From NCBI GenBank assembly GCA_977006965.1, contig OZ345365.1:2818433-2882432 (forward strand): a DNA stretch of 64,000 bases, written 5' to 3'. This DNA is from Phymatolithon calcareum (Eukaryota > Rhodophyta > Florideophyceae > Hapalidiales). The translations under genes and the position numbers were made by a program. The notes beneath the pieces were generated by a model. It was not told where the DNA came from, did no database searches, and saw nothing but the letters and a program-made list of their open reading frames with translations. The stretch's first letter is position 1. Each line of letters begins with the position of its first letter. Below, piece after piece: positions 45,331 through 55,138 of the stretch.

Positions 45331-46175
45331 AGTTGCAGTGTACCAAGCTTCTTCCCATTTCCGAGACCTTCTCTTCGTTAATCGCGTTTTTGTTTCTTGA
45401 CTGTGTCGTAGACTGCATGCCATGTTTCCGTAAGCGAATAACGTTTTACCAGCCGTCACGGTCAGCGCAGTAGGCTTTGAAGTTGTAGGTCCTATCCTTG
45501 TGCACTTACCAGGCCACTCTCTTCTGTCTATGCGAAGGAACGATGAACGTGGCTCGTAATTCGGATAAAAATCTCGCGTCATTAGTGGCGGTATTAAGTC
45601 TGAGGTAACTCTGAGGATTTCCACTGGGCATTCCTTTGTTGTCGTGTTTAGAACTAGTTATGATATGGCTTTCCCATTCCCTCCTCAGACGTGAAGTGCT
45701 TTAGATGCATGGCGGTGAGTAAGATGTCATTGCCGTTACGTATAACAGAGGTCGCTTCCTAATCTCATGTCATTGTTGCCAAACTTGAAAGGCGTCCTAG
45801 GGGGAAAATTACACAACGCCAAGAGCGACACTTGACTGCTGTGAGCTCTGCCGACGAGAGCCTTCTGTCCCAGAGGCTGGCCCCTTTGAATTTCGGGATG
45901 GACCCTACTATCTTTCGACCCAGGAGACTCTTTCACAGCGTATCATAATCCACACAGGGGACTGCGAGAGACCGCCTCCGAGCGTTACAGTAAAAAGTGC
46001 CCTAGCATTGCATTAATGAATAAGCGTGATTCTCGATATGACAGACGGTCACGACGAAAGCTTACGGGCTACAAGACCTATCCTGTATGCCAGTGCTTGC
46101 AGTCATTTTCTGACGCCCGCAAGGGCACAGGTGCCAGCTGTTGCTTAGGAAGGTTATCTGAGAGCGGTATGAATC
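45331..46175. other. Intergenic, no supported gene
   Basis: Minus-strand frames at 45304-45624 and 45736-45936 have no recognised domain. Confidence 0.4.
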
Positions 46176-46191
46176 TGTTGCATATGCAACA
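46176..46191. repeat. TGTTGCATATGCAACA palindrome
   Basis: The first copy, in window order, of the 16-bp perfect palindrome that recurs up to 52.5 kb. It is followed by AAAGGCTTTGAG, related to the AAAAGGCCTTGATG linker of the array at 47.9 kb. Confidence 0.8.
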
Positions 46192-46254
46192 AAAGGCTTT
46201 GAGACTTCTTTTCGCCTGCCCTCGCGACCCTTTAATATATTTGGTATGAGTAGT

Positions 46255-47230
46255 GCCGCATAGGCATCTTCAGTTGGAGCTGCTTTACAATATTTTCAGA
46301 CATGTTAAACTGCGAAGCTCCCACAAAGAGGTGCATAAGTGATATAAATTGACTTATTTTAAAAGCACACAACTCCTCAGTGTGAGCTACAGGACAGATT
46401 CTCAATTACGTCGACTTTCTGCATTCTATCTTTCTAACATTGCAGTGAGTCTCTGGCATTAATATGCATTCTCTTTGTCCTTCAGTAAGCGCTGGAGTGT
46501 AATAAGCTCAATCTCAGCACTGGATCCGAAGTACTCACGCAGGATTGATTTCCTCAACACGGGGATTCTCTGACATCATAAACGCGTCGTTTTATCCCAT
46601 ATATGTAAAGCCCCGAGCAACCTTTTCGACTTAACTATCGGGATTTGCACTTAGCGATCCTCTGAGAAATTCTTCCACACTTGGATTACATCTTTTAATC
46701 GTCGATTCTTTCGCACCTCACCTTCTTCTGCTTGATACAATAATTTGGCGAGATGCTCCACTTATCGGAGGTAGCTAATGTCCTTTCATACTTCTGCCAT
46801 CGGGCTCAGATGAGTTGCATACTCCCAGTTTGGGAGAATTATCGACTTGAATAATCCTGACGAATATTTCCGGGTGGAAGCCACTGACATTATCGCCAAC
46901 ATGCCTAAGTTTGTGCATGCATCCAACTGAAGTCCGTACTTTTGACAATGCAGTATCGTCGGTAGCTCCAGTGTTGTTCATACTAATTCCCGTGTGGGAA
47001 GTCTCCGCGCATGGTGCAGTTCTATTCTGACAATCATGAAGTTGTGTTTAGGCAGCCCCTTGTATTTTAGAAATTCACTCTTTTCCGGCTCTGTGTTCTA
47101 TGGCAAAGAGTTTTCGTCTTTCCAGTGCGAGGCTATGACCAATAACCTTTGCAACACATTCTCGGCCTGTAGGAGCAGGGAAACTGCACTAACTGTTCTT
47201 AGACGTTTCCTTTTCGAGGGGCATACGGTT
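46255..47230 (+). repeat. Direct repeat E, copy 1 (interrupted by LINE sequence)
   Basis: The segments 46255-46565 and about 47090-47215 match 48130-48440 and 48440-48600 in the same order. Shared text includes TTTTCAGACATGTTAAACTGC and ACTGGATCCGAAGTACT. In copy 1 about 500 bp with a minus-strand LINE fragment separates the two parts. Confidence 0.75.
46775..46985 (-). pseudogene. LINE RT fragment
   Basis: The minus-strand frame starts MNNTGATDDTALSKVRTSVG, nearly the same as the plus-strand relic at about 62082 (MNNTGVNDGAAMPRVRNAVG). Both belong to the RT thumb region upstream of the WEYAIHL block. The fragment splits direct repeat E. Confidence 0.65.
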
Positions 47231-47564
47231 CTGTTGCATATGGGCAAGGACTAACATCTAGAGCTACATGCGTCATTTCGTGCCCATGGAACATGTGGCT
47301 ATTTACATAAAAGTTTCAAAAATTGTTAAAAATTGACTTCAGCCAATCCGGGCGTGGAGATTCTGTCTGTGAGATTAGCTTTTTTATTTTGAGCATTCCT
47401 TTTGTTGCTATAAATCCATCGATTTTTCAAAATCGAAAAAAATCACTCGGTCCATTAGTTATCATAAAACATAACAAAGCTGTAGCCTTCTGGGTGCCGC
47501 TAAATTTTTTTGTCTTGCAGTGGTCCAATATGGAGAAAAGAGTTGTGCGCTTATCACACCGCTT

Positions 47565-47708
47565 CCGTTGAGAGGGAGGGTTTGCAGCCAGGCCCGCGAG
47601 CATTTTAGTTGAGAAGAGCTACGAAGAAAGTAGCAACTGAAACGCATCTCCCTTACAGTCTAATGAGTGTTGCTGAGGGCGTTTACTAAATTGCAAATCA
47701 AAAAAACC
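47565..47708 (+). mobile_element. 5'-truncated LINE 3' end
   Basis: GAGGGAGGGTTTGCAGC..., GCAACTGAAACGCATCTCCC and ATGAGTGTTGCTGAGGGCG match 24770-24900 of the intact LINE and end in an A-rich tail (AAATCAAAAAAACC). It is a severely truncated insertion of the same family. Confidence 0.75.
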
Positions 47709-47879
47709 ACTTCCGGTGAACTTTGGAAAATCAAGTCATTACCCTGGTTGCATTTTCCTTTAAATATCTGGAGAATTGGCGCGTTTAAATAAAAACCTAA
47801 TCTTTCCCACGCGTTTCACATGTCTCGTTTGCATTAGAATTTTAAGAAAACGGAAAAGTTCGAAAATGACGCATGCAGC

Positions 47880-48100
47880 TCTTGCTCATATACAACAAAG
47901 GCCTTGATGCCGATGTGGTTCTGTTGCACGTGCAACAAAAGGCCTAGAGGCCAATATGATTCTGTTGCACATGCAACAAAAAGCCTTGATGCCGATGTGG
48001 TTCTGTTGCACATGCAACAAAAGGCCTATCGGCCAATTCTGTTGCACAAGCAACAAAAGGCCTTGATGTCGATGTGGTTCTGTTGCACATGCAGCAAAAG
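47880..48100 (+). repeat. Tandem ~40-bp array of the 16-bp palindrome
   Basis: Copies of TGTTGCACRTGCAACA lie at 47922-47937, 47963-47978 and 48004-48019, with near copies at 48040-48055 (TGTTGCACAAGCAACA) and 48081-48096. The linker is AAAAGGCCTTGATGCCGATG or a shortened form. Spacing is about 36-41 bp, so successive palindromes recur every four DNA turns or less. Confidence 0.9.
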
Positions 48101-48129
48101 CGATATGTATGTACAGATCTACCAATATG

Positions 48130-48650
48130 CACTAGAGATCTTCAGTTGGATGCGCTTTAAAATATTTTCAGACATGTTAAACTGCGAAGCTCCCACAAAG
48201 AGGTGCATAATTGATATACATTGATTTATTTTTGAAAACACCCAAGAAATCATTTTGAGTTACAGCGCAGATTCTCAATTACTTCGACTTACCTCATTCT
48301 GTCTCTCTAGAGCTCGAGTGAGTCTCTTTCATTCATATTCATTCTCTTTGTCCACTTTAGACCCAATTAAGAGCTAGAGTGCAATAAACTCATTCTAAGC
48401 ACTGGATCCGAAGTACTTAGGCAGGATTGATTTCCTCCGCAGCCCTGGCTCTGTTTCAAATCAGGCTTAGGTGTTCTATCCGCTCTGTTCTCTATGCCAT
48501 AGAGATTTCGTCTACGCACTCCAAGGCTATGACTAATAGCCTCCGTAACCATTTCCCATTCTTGGCCTGTAGGAGCACGTTGCCTGCAAACATGTACAAT
48601 AGCTGTTCTGACATATTTTTGTTCACTTTTCTAAAATAGTGTTAAACCTT
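48130..48650 (+). repeat. Direct repeat E, copy 2 (uninterrupted)
   Basis: The complete version of repeat E (see 46255-47230). It lies directly after the palindrome array, as copy 1 lies directly after the palindrome at 46176, so palindrome plus E form a repeated module. Confidence 0.75.
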
Positions 48651-48654
48651 CTCG

Positions 48655-48765
48655 CTAGATAGGCCAATATTGATGGCTCCAAAAGAGCTTATAGATGCTA
48701 ATTGGGCGAATCGAACTTAAAACAGCTATAGAATCTGTCAAAACACAATAATGAATACAAATCTC
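48655..48765 (+). pseudogene. Decayed copy of the last zinc-finger exon
   Basis: GCCAATATTGATGG..., GGCGAATCGAACTT and ATCTGTCAAAACACA match the third exon of the zinc-finger gene at 50962-51063. The Cys and His codons are partly lost. Confidence 0.6.
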
Positions 48766-49084
48766 TCGCTAGTGCCCTTGAAACCGTAAAAGGACAGATG
48801 GAACTTGCCATGACTGCTAATTGTATACTGCAAACAATATCTCAGATTTGTGCAGCGACCACGCAGATAATATACCGGAAACCAAATACAGGGAGTATTT
48901 CACTGACTATATCCTGGGACCAGTAGGCGATACGGAGCCTATCTAAAAATGAAAGAAAGAATACTTCGTTACTCCCTGAAACAGAACCCGGAAAGGAAAA
49001 TCTGCAACAGGGGCAGTGCTTAATGAAGTGTTACGAATAATTACAGTTGTTTAAATTGTTGCACATTGAACATAATTGTATAAA

Positions 49085-49360
49085 AGGCGAATAACGTTTT
49101 AATCGCTCCGAAATCACGCTTTGTGGCTGTGCAAAATCTCAAAGGCACACAAGAAAATGGTGCACAAGTAACAGGGCCAGTGTATAAATAATGAAGCAAA
49201 ATGTCTCTTTTCCAGATGTTGCATGTGCAACAAAATGGCGAAAGAGGCGAACAACGTTTTTCGTTGCAAAAACTCGCTTTGCTGCACATGAAACATGCCA
49301 ACAAGTGCATGAAATATTGTTCCATAGGAAACAGGGACAGCGGTCCTATATAGAAGAGAT
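49085..49360 (+). repeat. Imperfect direct repeat of ~150 bp with palindrome and TATA-like sites
   Basis: CGAATAACGTTTTAATCGC... (49088) is repeated as CGAACAACGTTTTTCGTTG (49239). Both halves continue to a TATAAATA/CTATATAGA site. A perfect palindrome TGTTGCATGTGCAACA lies at 49217-49232 between them, and a worn one (GCTGCACATGAAACA) near 49270. Confidence 0.6.
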
Positions 49361-49721
49361 ATATCAGAATTTCTGCTGTTCCAGACGTTGCCCGGTGGAC
49401 ACAGTGACACAAAATGGTCTAATGACCTTCTAAATCCCTTATTTTGGCAGATGAACTAGCATGGTCCCGAATGAAAATACGTCTGAGATGCCAACCTATA
49501 GCACATGAAAGATGACGTATAACAAAATGCTAATGTAAACTTCATTTATTTTAGCCCACATCCTGACAATTTGTTTCCAAGAGCATAACCAGAGCACAAT
49601 AAAGAAGCTCATCATGATTAGAGCTGCCAGTTCTTCTCACTCAAAGTGCTCGACACAGAAAGCTCCGAACATTATTTGTAACAATTTTCTTACCGCTTCC
49701 AATTCCTAAGCTTCCTCTTCA

Positions 49722-50150
49722 TTATCCCAAAGCTGTAACCTTGATCTTCAAACGATTCTCCAGAACACTCTCACTTTCACTAATTCGAGAAAGACAAGCG
49801 GACATCTTCACGGACTCTGCTCCAGATGATCCTATCTCGAGGTCGGAAAGTGTGTTCATAAGATCTTTCATGGAGCAGGATAAGTTCTTAATGTACTGGA
49901 GCTCTTGAACGGCATACTTCAAAGCTCTAAATTGTACCTTCTCGGACCTGGAATTCGTATACGGTACACCTTCGTCCACAATGTCGAAGTTTGGCACTCG
50001 AACCGGGGACATCATATTGATCATCCTTGGTCGTGAATATTCTCCACCAACCAAGCTCCAGGAGCCTTGATCGGCGATCACCGCCTCGGGATGATGATCC
50101 AGGATGTAGTCTTTCTCTTTCGTACTGTCCGCGTCTGCAACAGATTCCAT
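49722..50150 (-). CDS. Unrecognised 142-aa protein, helical C-terminus
   Basis: I start at the ATG 50150 (MESVADADSTKEKDYILDHH), because the longer frame upstream runs through palindrome sequence and is Cys/His-rich only as a by-product. The N-terminal half is polar. The C-terminal half (residues about 80-140: EKVQFRALKYAVQELQYIKN, then LMNTLSDLEIG and SRISESESVLENRL) has heptad-like hydrophobic spacing and is probably a coiled coil. It is transcribed away from the zinc-finger gene at 50371, and the 220-bp gap between them holds two palindromes. No family recognised. Confidence 0.5.
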   Translation of the reverse strand: MESVADADSTKEKDYILDHHPEAVIADQGSWSLVGGEYSRPRMINMMSPVRVPNFDIVDEGVPYTNSRSEKVQFRALKYAVQELQYIKNLSCSMKDLMNTLSDLEIGSSGAESVKMSACLSRISESESVLENRLKIKVTALG

Positions 50151-50253
50151 CTTGGTCCTTCTCAAATTTTCTGTGAGGTGCATGTGTTGACTGGTAATAT
50201 CGTTTTTGTAGATGTAAAAGCATACTATGTGGCACACGAGACGCATGAGACAA

Positions 50254-50341
50254 TGTTGCACATGCAACAGGGACATGTTTCTTAGATATTTTCAATATTT
50301 GGAGCATTTTATAAAACGTTTCAAGTGTTGCACGTGCAACA
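50254..50341. promoter_or_regulatory. Two palindromes in the shared divergent promoter region
   Basis: TGTTGCACATGCAACA (50254-50269) and TGTTGCACGTGCAACA (50326-50341), 72 bp apart, lie between the divergent genes 49722-50150 and 50371-51063. This position suits a regulatory or recombination site. The role is inferred. Confidence 0.5.
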
Positions 50342-50370
50342 CAATTGGAAGTATAGTCAAATTTTATTTT

Positions 50371-51063
50371 ATGAACATGCATGCATTTCGAATGCTGAGA
50401 ACTACATGCACTGAAAGTATGACGAAAATACCGGAGGGCGATTCTCAAGAAGTTTCTTCACCTTCTTCAAGGACCATGAGCCTGTCAAAGATGGATATTC
50501 GGTTCATCACTCACGCTGGTCCAGTACTGAGGAGAGAACCGATAAGATATTCAAGTTCATCAAGGAGATCGAAGTCATCAATAGCGACAAATGCAAGAAA
50601 TTTGAAGACGAAAGGAATTGCCAAGTGCTCTTACAGAAACTGCGGATTGGAATACTCTTCGACAGGAAATATGAACAAACATGTACGTTTACGTCTTTCC
50701 CAATTGGAGTCTGGTGTGCATAGGCACATTCTGACATTCATGTACCCGGTTTACTATTTTAAGATTAAAGCAAGGCATTTAAACGAAAAGAATCACAAGT
50801 GCAAATACTGCCCATTGCGGTTCTCGTTTTCCAGTAATCTGCAGCGACACATTGGCGCAGTGCACTCAGTAAGTTTATGTACTCCTGTCTTTGACGGCTA
50901 TAAGCGGAAACACATATTTTGAGAGATATCTAACGTATTTGTTGACATTCTCCCCTTCCAGGCCAATACTGGTGAAATGAAGAGACCATATCGGTGCCAT
51001 TTGTGTGAATCGAACTTCAAAATGCTATGCCATCTGTCAAAGCATATTAATGGACACATCTAA
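50371..51063 (+). CDS. C2H2 zinc-finger protein (three fingers, two introns)
   Basis: Exons 50371-50682, 50764-50868 and 50962-51063 give about 172 aa. Intron 1 (50683-50763, GTACGT...TTTTAAG) and intron 2 (50869-50961, GTAAGT...CCTTCCAG) are 81 and 93 nt, both multiples of three. Splicing restores finger 1, C-x4-C-x12-H-x4-H (KCSYRNCGLEYSSTGNMNKH), then finger 2, CKYCPLRFSFSSNLQRH, and finger 3, CHLCESNFKMLCHLSKH with H-x3-H, ending in TAA at 51061. Linkers resemble 'GEKPY'-type spacers (NEKNHKC, GEMKRPYRC). The N-terminus is Ser-rich and basic. Likely a sequence-specific DNA-binding protein. The start may be 50371 or 50419. A decayed copy of exon 3 lies at 48655. Confidence 0.8.
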
Positions 51064-51272
51064 ATAGAATTCTTTCCCCAAAGCCATTGACTCAGTGAAT
51101 TAAAGGATGTAATTTGGTGCGGCGGTTGAGAGCAATTGCTCTGTCCTTGGCGGCGATCTTTCGGAGAGAATAACGGAAAGATAGAATATGAACAGAAACG
51201 CTGCCAATATGGAGCGTGTGAAATTGTCACAAAGAAGTTCCGGAGAGCTGCGCTTTCTCCATCCATAGGACT

Positions 51273-52513
51273 TGTTGCATGTGCAACACTTGGAAAAACA
51301 CATAATATAATGTTGCACATGCAACACACCCGTTTGTCCCCATCCAGTCTATGTGTGCATTATCATGTTGCAAGTGCCTCATGTTGCATATGCAACACTG
51401 TTCTCTTCATAACTACTTCATAGTAACAGGCTGTTTCTCATTCTGCAACAGTAAGCGTCGTAGTGTATAGTAAACTTAGTTGTTCTAAAATGGGATGTTG
51501 CACATGCAAGAAGTTTGCTGCATGTGCAACACTTGATATGTTGCACATGCAACATATCCGTTTGTCCCCATCCAGTCTATGCGTGCATTGTCATGTTGCA
51601 AGTGCCTCGTGTTGCATATGCAACACTGTTCTCTTCATAACTCCACTTCATAGTAACTGGCTGTTTCTCATTCTGCAACAGTAAGCGTCGAAGTGTATAG
51701 TAAACTTAGTGGTTCTAAAATGGGATGTTGCACATGCAAGAAGTTTGTTGCATGTGCAACACTTGGAAAAACCAATAATATTACGTTGCACGTGCAACAT
51801 ACCCGTTTGTCCCCATCCAGTCTATGTGTGCATTATCATGTTGCGAGTGCCTCGTGTTGCATATGCAACACTTTTCTGTTCATAGCTCCGCTTCATAGTA
51901 ACTGGCTGTTTCTCATTCTGAAACAGTAAGCGTCGAAGTGTATAGTAAACTTAGTGGTTCTAAATGGGATGTTGCACATGCAAGAAGTTTGCTGCATGTG
52001 CAACGCTCTGAAAAACACATAATATTATGTTCCACATGTAACATATCCGTTTGTCTCCATCCAGTCCATGTGTCCGTTATCATGTTGCAAGTGCCTCGTG
52101 TTGCATATGCAACACTCTTCTGTTAATATCTCCACTTCATAGTAACTGGCTGTTTCTCACTCTGCAACAGTAAGCGTCGAAGTGTATTGTAAACTTAGTG
52201 GTTCTAAAATGGGATGTTGCACATGCAAGAAGTTTGTTGCATGTGCAACACTTGGAAAAACACATAATATTATGTTGCACATGCAACATACCCGTTTGTC
52301 CCCATCCAGTCTATGTGTGCGTTATCATGTTGCAAGTGCCTCGTGTTGCATATGCAACACTTTTCTGTTCATAGCTCCACTTCATAGTAACTGGCTGTTT
52401 CTCATTCTGTAGCAGTAAGCGTCCTGGTGTATTGAACATTTTGTTGTTTCAAAATAGTATGTTGCACATGCAACACATGGAAGAATGCATAATATGCTGT
52501 TGCACATGCAACA
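51273..52513 (+). repeat. Tandem array of ~245-bp units, each with four palindrome sites
   Basis: About five units (starts near 51240, 51461, 51691, 51936, 52181, then a partial unit) at 230-245 bp spacing. Each carries TGTTGCACATGCAAG...TTGTTGCATGTGCAACA, then TGTTGCACATGCAACA (51311, 51538 and so on), then TGTTGCAAGTGC and GTGTTGCATATGCAACA (51382 and so on). Two more perfect copies end the array (52460-52475, 52498-52513). Short Cys-rich frames in the array come from translating the palindrome itself. The array ends about 100 bp before the recombinase ATG. Confidence 0.92.
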
Positions 52514-52615
52514 CACCCGTTTGTCCAGATCCGGACAGACAATTCGATTCTCCCGGCTGTTTTAATATGAGAGGAATTACGCTTTACTGTGTGGCATCTG
52601 TTTTGTGTTCCGGAG

Positions 52616-53749
52616 ATGGATTCTCAAGCGAATGAGCGAAGAAGCCGAGCAATAGATGTGGATGTTTCACTTGCGGAACAAATTGTGCGACATCCGAGCT
52701 CACGGGCCACTGCTCGTCGGTATAGGTTTTCAGCGCGTCTTTATGTGGACATATTGAAGGACATGGGCATTGCTATTGAGAATTTTGATTGCTCCGGCAG
52801 CAGGAACAAGCAGGCTGATCCTATTTCTGCCGCCTTAAAGCTTTTTCTTAACCGCTTTGGACCAAAAGAAAGTGGTTTCGAAGGTTTGAGCGCGGGATCG
52901 ACTGGATCAGCATGCAAATCTGCGGTTGTTGCCTTTTGGAGATCATACGGGCATCAATCCCAGTATGTAGAGTATCCCGATGGGAGCTTTTCTGGGAATC
53001 CGGGAACATCTCCAGCCATTCAAAATCTCATAGACAAGATACAAGCTTCGCAAATGCGCGCCGGTACTCACCTTCCTCAGCGTGCTTATCAGCAAACCCA
53101 CGAAGACGTTAGGAAGATATGCACTCGTTTCTTCGATACCAACATTCTTGGTGCTCTCGAGTGTGCGAATGATGTGGACTATACTATGCTCCAAACTTCT
53201 GTGATTAACTGTTTGCAGTTCGGGGCAATTGCAAGGGCGGATGAGATAATTTCAATTCGCATTGAAAACGTCCTATACTCTGGCGACACGCTCGATTCTT
53301 CTGTCGCGGGAACTGTCCCTGCCACTAAAACGGATCAGAAGAAGGAGAGCTATGTCGTGTTCGAGAGAGCTGTACATCGCAGTTTTTGTCCATTGGAAAA
53401 ATTTCTTCTGTGGAAAGCTGTCCTTCTGGCGCATAACATAACGTCAGGTCCAATGTTTGTCAAGATCATTCGAAACAAACTTCAGCTCAATCGCGAACTT
53501 CAACACACGGCTTACTCCTCGTCCCTGAAAGTAATTGCTCACGCTTGTGGCATACCAAGACTACAAGAGCATAGTGCGCGAAGAGAAGGTCTTGGCTACC
53601 AGTACTTTGTATTGAAGAAAGATCTTTTGATTCGTCGAAGATATAATTGGGACGACGTTGGTGAGATGATTAATTATCTTGGCCTTGATGACGATGGAAA
53701 CTCGTACGCTCTTCTCGGGTTCTCAGACCTAAAAATAAACGAGTGTTAG
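52616..53749 (+). CDS. Tyrosine recombinase (Crypton-like), 377 aa, intact
   Basis: I choose ATG 52616 (MDSQANERRSRAIDV); the open frame reaches further back only through GTG. The C-terminal half carries the tyrosine-recombinase residues in order: Arg207 in FGAIARADEIISIRIENVL (box I), the H-x-x-R box at His319/Arg322 (EHSARREGL), Trp345 (RRYNWDD) and the nucleophile candidate Tyr354 (MINYLGL). A Lys-rich turn (TKTDQKKES) sits where the beta-hairpin Lys is expected. The N-terminal half is helical, as in the core-binding domain. Such enzymes cut and rejoin DNA at paired inverted sites. The array of perfect palindromes just upstream is a natural candidate target. Family assignment to Cryptons rather than another eukaryotic recombinase is inferred. 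Confidence 0.72.
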   Translation: MDSQANERRSRAIDVDVSLAEQIVRHPSSRATARRYRFSARLYVDILKDMGIAIENFDCSGSRNKQADPISAALKLFLNRFGPKESGFEGLSAGSTGSACKSAVVAFWRSYGHQSQYVEYPDGSFSGNPGTSPAIQNLIDKIQASQMRAGTHLPQRAYQQTHEDVRKICTRFFDTNILGALECANDVDYTMLQTSVINCLQFGAIARADEIISIRIENVLYSGDTLDSSVAGTVPATKTDQKKESYVVFERAVHRSFCPLEKFLLWKAVLLAHNITSGPMFVKIIRNKLQLNRELQHTAYSSSLKVIAHACGIPRLQEHSARREGLGYQYFVLKKDLLIRRRYNWDDVGEMINYLGLDDDGNSYALLGFSDLKINEC

Positions 53750-54130
53750 TATTTTCATTTTAACAGGGTTTCTTTCATTGATTTTTGTCAAAGAGAAATA
53801 AAATAGTCCGTTGAAAATCTCTCATATGCTTTAACTAAAGGCTCCACAGGATGCTTCCCGATAAAAACAATGGTGTAACATGAAAAGGATGTTTCTTATA
53901 TCTCTCATGGTCAGTATTGTACCGTTATTCAGAATATGTTTAGAGGAGCAAAAGAGAGAATTGGTAGCAGTATCCAATTGGCTGAGATTTCTAATGCGAA
54001 ACACTTGTCCGCATTCCATGATCTTGGTGTATGATCCAACTTTCGATTGACTAATTCTAAGGGCATGTCATAGTATCTAAGTCAACAGGAAAATTAAACT
54101 GGAAATCGTGAGGATATGCTTTGATCCAGA
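53750..54130. other. Gap after the recombinase gene
   Basis: AAATAAAATAG-type A-rich sequence near 53795-53805 could serve as a polyadenylation region. No gene is seen. A weak minus frame lies at 53831-54019. Confidence 0.4.
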
Positions 54131-54948
54131 ATGCAGGAAAAATGGTGGTCGGCATCTCACAATCTCAAGGGCTCTCGGAACCAGGGACAGGTCCCGCCAC
54201 ACTGGGTGATCGCAGCTGGAAAAAGGAAGCTGATTGGTTCCTGTCCTGCCGATTTGTCCGATCGTTGCAAGCAAAATATTCGCCAGGAGCTTGCACGCTG
54301 CAAATCCCTTCTAGCAGCAACTCATGACCCTCCGTCATCGAGCCCGATTTGGCTTCCACAAGGCTTCGATCCTCGCACAAGACAGAGCCTACCCCACTTC
54401 TAAATAGCGAAGCCGCGATAACTTTGGGAGCAGGTTTCCGAGAGTCATTCACGGGAAAGAACTCGATTTTTCAAGTGAATAACACATTCACTAGAATTGA
54501 AAATGGGCTTATTCCAATTAATGAAAGCTCTACTCCTCTCGTGGAAAAAGCAGTCGTTTCTGCAGAGCCGGCATCTAAACTGCCTTCTATTCCTCTGTAT
54601 CCAGATTCCTTGAGAGCCGTTTTGCAACACTGGGTATTTGAGTCACCAAATGAGGGATGCCAGAAGGCTTTGGTAAGATTTTCCAAGAAGGAGCGCAATG
54701 CAAAACTCGGAGGTCAGAAAACGAGCACTACGAAGAAGCTTTACTCCAAGCGCAAGACGATTTCACTTGCTTTTCTTCTATTTTCAGATATAAACGGAGT
54801 TGATGCATATGAAAAAGCATTCGGCACTCTTTCCGAGGATTTTATGGGGACGAATATCTTGAAGCTGAGCACTGAGTACTTGAGGGTCCAAAAGCAAAAT
54901 TACTCTGATTTACGAAAGTGGATCCGCAGCGACTCGAAAATTATTTAG
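54131..54948 (+). pseudogene. GCR1_C-like DNA-binding protein, frame broken
   Basis: ATG 54131 opens a 90-codon frame (MQEKWWSASHNLKG...) that shifts near 54385 into the frame ending at 54948. The second frame contains LRAVLQHWVFESPNEGCQKAL, then a polar stretch and KKLYSKRKTISLAFLLFSDI, ending in an amphipathic helix. The pattern of a Trp-containing helix, 'fysRRK.ii..I' and a closing helix resembles the GCR1_C domain that many Cryptons pair with their recombinase. Here it is a separate frame 380 bp after the recombinase. Similarity was judged by eye. One indel separates the two halves, unless an unseen intron does. Confidence 0.4.
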
Positions 54949-55138
54949 TTTACTGAGAGAGTGTCTAGAAGGCTAGATCTGAGAAAACTTCTTTTCAAGG
55001 AATAGGACATCAGCACGGATGTGTTGTATATCAGTAATTCAGAATTGGTCAACATAAATAAGTCAAAGCGCGCGCTGATCAGCAAATTTTAACGAATAAA
55101 CAAGATTGTATGATACGATTCAAGATGTGATTCGTCAT

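Noticed and set aside
47880-48100. CRISPR array, suggested by regular palindromic repeats with short spacers
   Set aside because: The sequence is eukaryotic, the spacers are near-identical to each other rather than unique, and no cas genes are present.
51463-52635. A series of 60-95 codon Cys-rich frames (CCTCKKF, ICNT patterns)
   Set aside because: The Cys pattern comes from translating the TGTTGCACATGCAACA palindrome in each tandem unit. It is not a zinc-binding family.
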